From NCBI GenBank assembly GCA_964636485.1, contig CAZWSO010000055.1, positions 1 through 15,510 on the forward strand: DNA of 15,510 bases, in the 5' to 3' direction. The notes beneath the pieces are model-generated. The model ran no database searches and was not told where the DNA came from. It was given only the letters and a program-made list of their open reading frames with translations. Shown one piece after another: positions 13,292 to 15,510 of this stretch (within the stretch, counting starts at the first letter, position 1; every line of letters begins with the position of its first letter). This DNA comes from CAYXRS01 sp964636485 (GTDB lineage Bacteria > Gemmatimonadota > Gemmatimonadetes > Gemmatimonadales > Gemmatimonadaceae). The position numbers and the translations under genes are program-made.

Positions 13292-14680
13292 ATGTTACTG
13301 ACACCTGCCGAAGCTTGGTCGCGCATCCTGGATCGCGCCAAGCAGGAGCTGCCACCTCAAACCGTTCGAACCTGGCTCGAGCCTACCGCCGCTCTCGAGT
13401 TCGATGGGAGCAAGCTCGTCGTTGGTACTCCCGACAGGTTTTCGGCGGAGTGGAACGATTCGAAGCATGCGCAACTTCTTGCCAGTCTTGCTCCAGTAGC
13501 CCTTGGGCACCCCCTCGAGGTGACCTTTCGCGTAGACGAGCAACGCGCGACGCGCCCACAGATGGATCTCTTCGTCGCGCCGCCACCGGAGCACACCGCT
13601 ACTCCGGAGTCAGTCTCCGCGCTGGGCGCGTCCCAGCTCAGCAGCCGGTACACGTTCGACAACTTCGTCATTGGCAAGTCGAATCAGCTCGCCGCGGCGG
13701 CGGCGCACGCGGTGGCCGCTGCGCCGGGCAAGACCTACAATCCGCTCTTCATCTACGGGCAGACGGGTCTCGGTAAGACACACCTGATGCAGGCAATCGG
13801 ACACACCATCCTGCAACGGCAGCCCAACATTCGGGTGATCTATGTAGGTACCGAGCAGTTCACCAACGACCTCGTCGGCTCCATCCAGTCGCGAAGCACG
13901 CACGCGTTCCGCCGGCGATACCGCGAAACGGACCTGCTCCTGGTGGACGACGTGCACTTCCTCAAGGGGAAGGAGGCGACACAGGAGGAGTTCTTTCATA
14001 CGTTCAACGCGCTTTATGAGGCTGGGCGCCAGATCGTGCTTACCAGCGATCGACCTCCGGCAGAGATCCCCGGCTTGGAAGCGCGGCTCGTGTCGCGATT
14101 CGAATGGGGGATGGTGGCCGACATCGAGCTTCCCGATGTCGAGCACCGCATTGCGATCCTCCAGAACAAGGCGCGCCTCGACCACCTCGAGATGACCATC
14201 CCAGAGCCGGTGATCCGCTTTATCGCCGAGCACGTGCGATCGAGCGTCCGTGAGCTCGAGGGATCGATCATCAGACTCCTCGCGTTCGCCTCGCTCAAGC
14301 ACAAGGATGTGACGGTGGAGCTGGCGCGCGAAGCGCTTCGAGACAAGCTGCGACTCGACGGCTCGGGCGAAGCCGAGGCTGCAGTGCTGAGCGTCGCCAC
14401 CATTCAGGCCGCCGTGGCCGAGGAGTGGGGTACGACAGTGGAGGGATTGCGCTCCAAGAGCCGCACCAAACATCTCACCGTGCCGCGCCAGGTAGCCATG
14501 CACCTCATCCGCGAGATGATGGGGCTCCAGCTGGTGGAGATAGGCAATGCATTTGGTGGCCGCGACCACTCCACCGTCATTCACAGTCTGGAGAAGGTGG
14601 AAACCACCAGCCAGACGGATCCGCACTTCCGGGAGCGTGTGGAGCGGCTGAGGACAGCGCTGGAGAGATTCCGGGAATAG
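13292..14680 (+). CDS. dnaA: Chromosomal replication initiator protein DnaA
   Basis: Binds DnaA boxes, oligomerises with ATP, opens oriC and loads the helicase. The protein has 462 residues, the normal length. Domain I (1-80) opens LTPAEAWSRILDRAKQELPP. A short variable domain II spans about 85-115. AAA+ domain III spans about 118-350, with YTFDNFVIGKSN at 120-131, Walker A GQTGLGKT at 156-163, Walker B LLLVDD at 215-220, sensor I LTSDRPP at 250-256 and the arginine-finger region RLVSRFEWG at 265-273. DNA-binding domain IV (about 366-462) has the basic loop RSKSRTKHLTVPRQVAM and signature GRDHSTVIHSLEKV at 423-436. ATG 13292 is set by the domain I opening; the Shine-Dalgarno is weak. Divergent from rpmH and followed by the origin-like region and dnaN. 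Confidence 0.99.
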   Translation: MLLTPAEAWSRILDRAKQELPPQTVRTWLEPTAALEFDGSKLVVGTPDRFSAEWNDSKHAQLLASLAPVALGHPLEVTFRVDEQRATRPQMDLFVAPPPEHTATPESVSALGASQLSSRYTFDNFVIGKSNQLAAAAAHAVAAAPGKTYNPLFIYGQTGLGKTHLMQAIGHTILQRQPNIRVIYVGTEQFTNDLVGSIQSRSTHAFRRRYRETDLLLVDDVHFLKGKEATQEEFFHTFNALYEAGRQIVLTSDRPPAEIPGLEARLVSRFEWGMVADIELPDVEHRIAILQNKARLDHLEMTIPEPVIRFIAEHVRSSVRELEGSIIRLLAFASLKHKDVTVELAREALRDKLRLDGSGEAEAAVLSVATIQAAVAEEWGTTVEGLRSKSRTKHLTVPRQVAMHLIREMMGLQLVEIGNAFGGRDHSTVIHSLEKVETTSQTDPHFRERVERLRTALERFRE

Positions 14681-14689
14681 TGTGGAGAA
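14681..14689 (-). promoter_or_regulatory. DnaA-box-like site
   Basis: TGTGGAGAA reads TTCTCCACA on the minus strand, one mismatch from TTATCCACA. It touches the dnaA stop codon. A weaker copy, GGTGGAGAA, is at 14732-14740. Confidence 0.4.
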
Positions 14690-14748
14690 TGGCCGCTTCA
14701 CCCACAGGGCGCGCCAAAAAATGGGGAAAGAGGTGGAGAAGGTGCCCT

Positions 14749-14757
14749 CTATCCACA
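14749..14757 (+). promoter_or_regulatory. DnaA box
   Basis: CTATCCACA has one mismatch, at its first base, to TTATCCACA and the same orientation as the box at 14822. Confidence 0.6.
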
Positions 14758-14821
14758 GTTTCCCAGAGGGTTTTCCAAGCCTCAACTTGTGTGGGAACAA
14801 GGTGTTCCGCATTTTATCCCC

Positions 14822-14830
14822 TTATTCACA
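14822..14830 (+). promoter_or_regulatory. DnaA box (consensus TTATNCACA)
   Basis: TTATTCACA matches the relaxed consensus TTATNCACA fully. It adjoins the triplet run at 14832-14849 and is preceded by an overlapping weaker copy, TTATCCCCT. Confidence 0.7.
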
Positions 14831-14853
14831 CCTACTTCTACTACGGCTATTGT
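14825..14853 (+). promoter_or_regulatory. Candidate dnaN promoter overlapping the DnaA box
   Basis: TTCACA (14825-14830, 5 of 6) and TATTGT (14848-14853, 4 of 6) have a 17-base spacer. Its -35 lies inside the DnaA box, so DnaA could repress it. The leader to dnaN would be about 245 bases. Confidence 0.35.
14832..14849 (+). other. Candidate DnaA-trio strand-opening element
   Basis: Two bases after the box TTATTCACA, the triplets CTA, CTT, CTA, CTA, CGG, CTA follow without interruption. On the complementary strand these read 3'-GAT-5' type trios, the element that anchors DnaA on single-stranded DNA in the basal unwinding system described for Bacillus subtilis and found widely. Orientation relative to the box is the expected one. 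The same bases could instead be the spacer of a promoter, with TTCACA at 14825-14830 and TATTGT at 14848-14853, 17 bases apart. Confidence 0.5.
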
Positions 14854-14858
14854 CCCTT

Positions 14859-14883
14859 ACCTTCTAGGAAGAACAGAGAAGGT
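14859..14883 (+). repeat. Small inverted repeat in the dnaN leader
   Basis: ACCTTCT (14859-14865) and AGAAGGT (14877-14883) form a perfect 7-bp stem with an 11-base loop. Its right arm includes most of the Shine-Dalgarno of the 28-codon ORF at 14889, so folding could hide that ribosome site. Confidence 0.35.
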
Positions 14884-14888
14884 GAGAG

Positions 14889-14975
14889 ATGTCCACGCAA
14901 GTCAGCCTGATTGCTGGCTTGCCCGAATGCCCGGTGGTGAGTAGTGTGCCGCTCACGAATTTTCGATCAGGGTAG
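14889..14975 (+). CDS. Possible 28-residue small ORF in the dnaN leader
   Basis: An ATG preceded by AAGGTGA (five-base spacing) opens a 28-codon frame, MSTQVSLIAGLPECPVV and on to a TAG at 14973-14975. The ribosome site is better than those of dnaA or yidC. The product resembles nothing I know; it may be a leader peptide, a small protein or chance. It lies 129 bases before dnaN and downstream of the candidate dnaN promoter. Confidence 0.3.
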   Translation: MSTQVSLIAGLPECPVVSSVPLTNFRSG

Positions 14976-15104
14976 CGCGAGAACACACTAACCAGGGGCT
15001 CCGTGTTTCCCGCCGCCTCCGTAGTGAAGCAGTTACGGATGGATTCTTCCCTAGACAGTGCTCTGAACCAAGTTGGGCGACCCGGGACCATTTGAGGGCC
15101 GGTA

Positions 15105-15510
15105 ATGCGCTTCACGATCTCGCGGGAGAAGTTGCAGGAAGGGCTGGTAGCCGTGACGGCGAGCGTACCGAGCAAGACCACGCTTCCCGTGCTCGCGAAT
15201 ATCCTGGTGGAGACCACCGAGCGTGGGATCCGCTTGTCCGGCACGGACCTGGACATGGCCGTGAGCACGGAGCTGAGCGCCGACGTCGAGACTGTGGGCG
15301 CGATCACGATTCCAGCCAAGAAGCTCACCGAGATCGTTCGCGAACTTCCTAGCGCGCCGGTCAAGATCGCCGCGCAGGGGGAGCAGAAGATCACGATCGA
15401 GTGCGGGCGCTCCCGGTTCAAGCTGCACGGACTTCCGAAGGATGAGTTCCCGAGCTTTCCAGCGGTCAAGTTCGGCGAGAGCTGGCGCATCAAGTCGGGC
15501 GACCTCCAGA
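15105..15510 (+). CDS. dnaN: DNA polymerase III beta subunit, sliding clamp (5' part, cut by window end)
   Basis: The clamp encircles DNA and tethers polymerase III. The 135 visible residues cover the first clamp domain and the start of the second. They open MRFTISREKLQEGLVAVTAS, followed by the family motifs TLPVLANILVE at about 25-35, LSGTDLDMAVST near 44-55, IPAKKLTEIVRELP near 69-82, and FKLHGLPKDEFPSFP near 105-119. The start is supported by GAGGG about nine bases upstream and by family length. It follows dnaA in the same direction, as in most bacteria. Confidence 0.98.
   Translation, partial: MRFTISREKLQEGLVAVTASVPSKTTLPVLANILVETTERGIRLSGTDLDMAVSTELSADVETVGAITIPAKKLTEIVRELPSAPVKIAAQGEQKITIECGRSRFKLHGLPKDEFPSFPAVKFGESWRIKSGDLQ

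Larger units (their letters stand above)
14681..15104. other. Probable chromosomal origin region (oriC) between dnaA and dnaN
   Basis: This 424-base gap has the standard oriC position and contains clustered DnaA-box-like sites: 14681-14689 (minus), 14749-14757 (plus) and 14822-14830 (plus), with weaker TTATCCCCT at 14814-14822. A CTA/CTT triplet run directly follows the best box. The box at 14749 lies at the edge of an inverted repeat, CCCTCT (14745-14750) and AGAGGG (14765-14770). The part up to about 14860 is visibly richer in A/T runs than the genes beside it. The second half (about 14976-15104) shows nothing recognisable besides the dnaN ribosome site. Confidence 0.75.

Noticed and set aside
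13610..14812. 400-codon minus-strand ORF opposite dnaA
   Set aside because: It is the complement of the conserved dnaA frame; no family motif and no credible start. Long antisense frames are common in GC-rich DNA.
15039..15095. Second small ORF just before dnaN
   Set aside because: No ribosome site and unremarkable sequence; probably chance.

Overview
The window is chromosomal, high-GC bacterial DNA centred on the classic replication-origin neighbourhood. Reading leftward (minus strand) from about 12950 are rpmH, rnpA, yidD, yidC, a small metallo-beta-lactamase (MBL) fold gene, mnmE and a NodU-type carbamoyltransferase. Reading rightward from 13292 are dnaA, an origin-like intergenic region and the first third of dnaN, which is cut by the window end. 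Gene content and style (DUF2911 protein, short Lys/Arg/Glu-rich protein, GC-rich codons) suggest Gemmatimonadota or a related phylum. That placement is an inference from protein character, not a database match.

Left part (1-5465): a truncated MBL/beta-CASP nuclease-like gene on the minus strand; a 300-base stretch with no gene; then a plus-strand series of a 65-residue charged protein, a secreted DUF2911 protein, a 149-residue unknown protein preceded by a promoter and intrinsic terminator, an orphan exported Hcp-like protein, and upp (uracil salvage). upp converges on a minus-strand DUF2225 zinc-ribbon/TPR-like protein, and both stop codons lie in the arms of one inverted repeat.

Middle (5466-6091): no intact gene. 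It holds the decayed remains of a plus-strand protein gene whose pieces are readable in two frames, apparently with its centre deleted.

Right part (6092-15510): the minus-strand genes form a compact probable operon driven by a TTGACC-17-TAGTTT promoter upstream of rpmH. They cover ribosome assembly (L34), RNase P (RnpA), membrane protein insertion (YidD, YidC) and tRNA wobble modification (MnmE), plus two passengers: the MBL gene, which overlaps mnmE by ATGA, and the carbamoyltransferase. rnpA has no canonical start codon for its full-length N-terminus. dnaA has a matching TTGACT-17-TAGTTT promoter with a DnaA box in its spacer, which suggests autoregulation. The dnaA-dnaN gap carries DnaA boxes and, immediately beside the best one (TTATTCACA), a run of CTA/CTT triplets that reads as a DnaA-trio element. 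This is the most specific candidate for the strand-opening site of oriC. A 28-codon ORF with a good Shine-Dalgarno lies between this element and dnaN.

I see no RNA gene, CRISPR array, insertion sequence or phage element, and no convincing new multi-gene system. The points most worth checking are the origin architecture, the rnpA start, the short terminated leader at 2616-2716, the orphan exported Hcp-like protein and the pseudogene.
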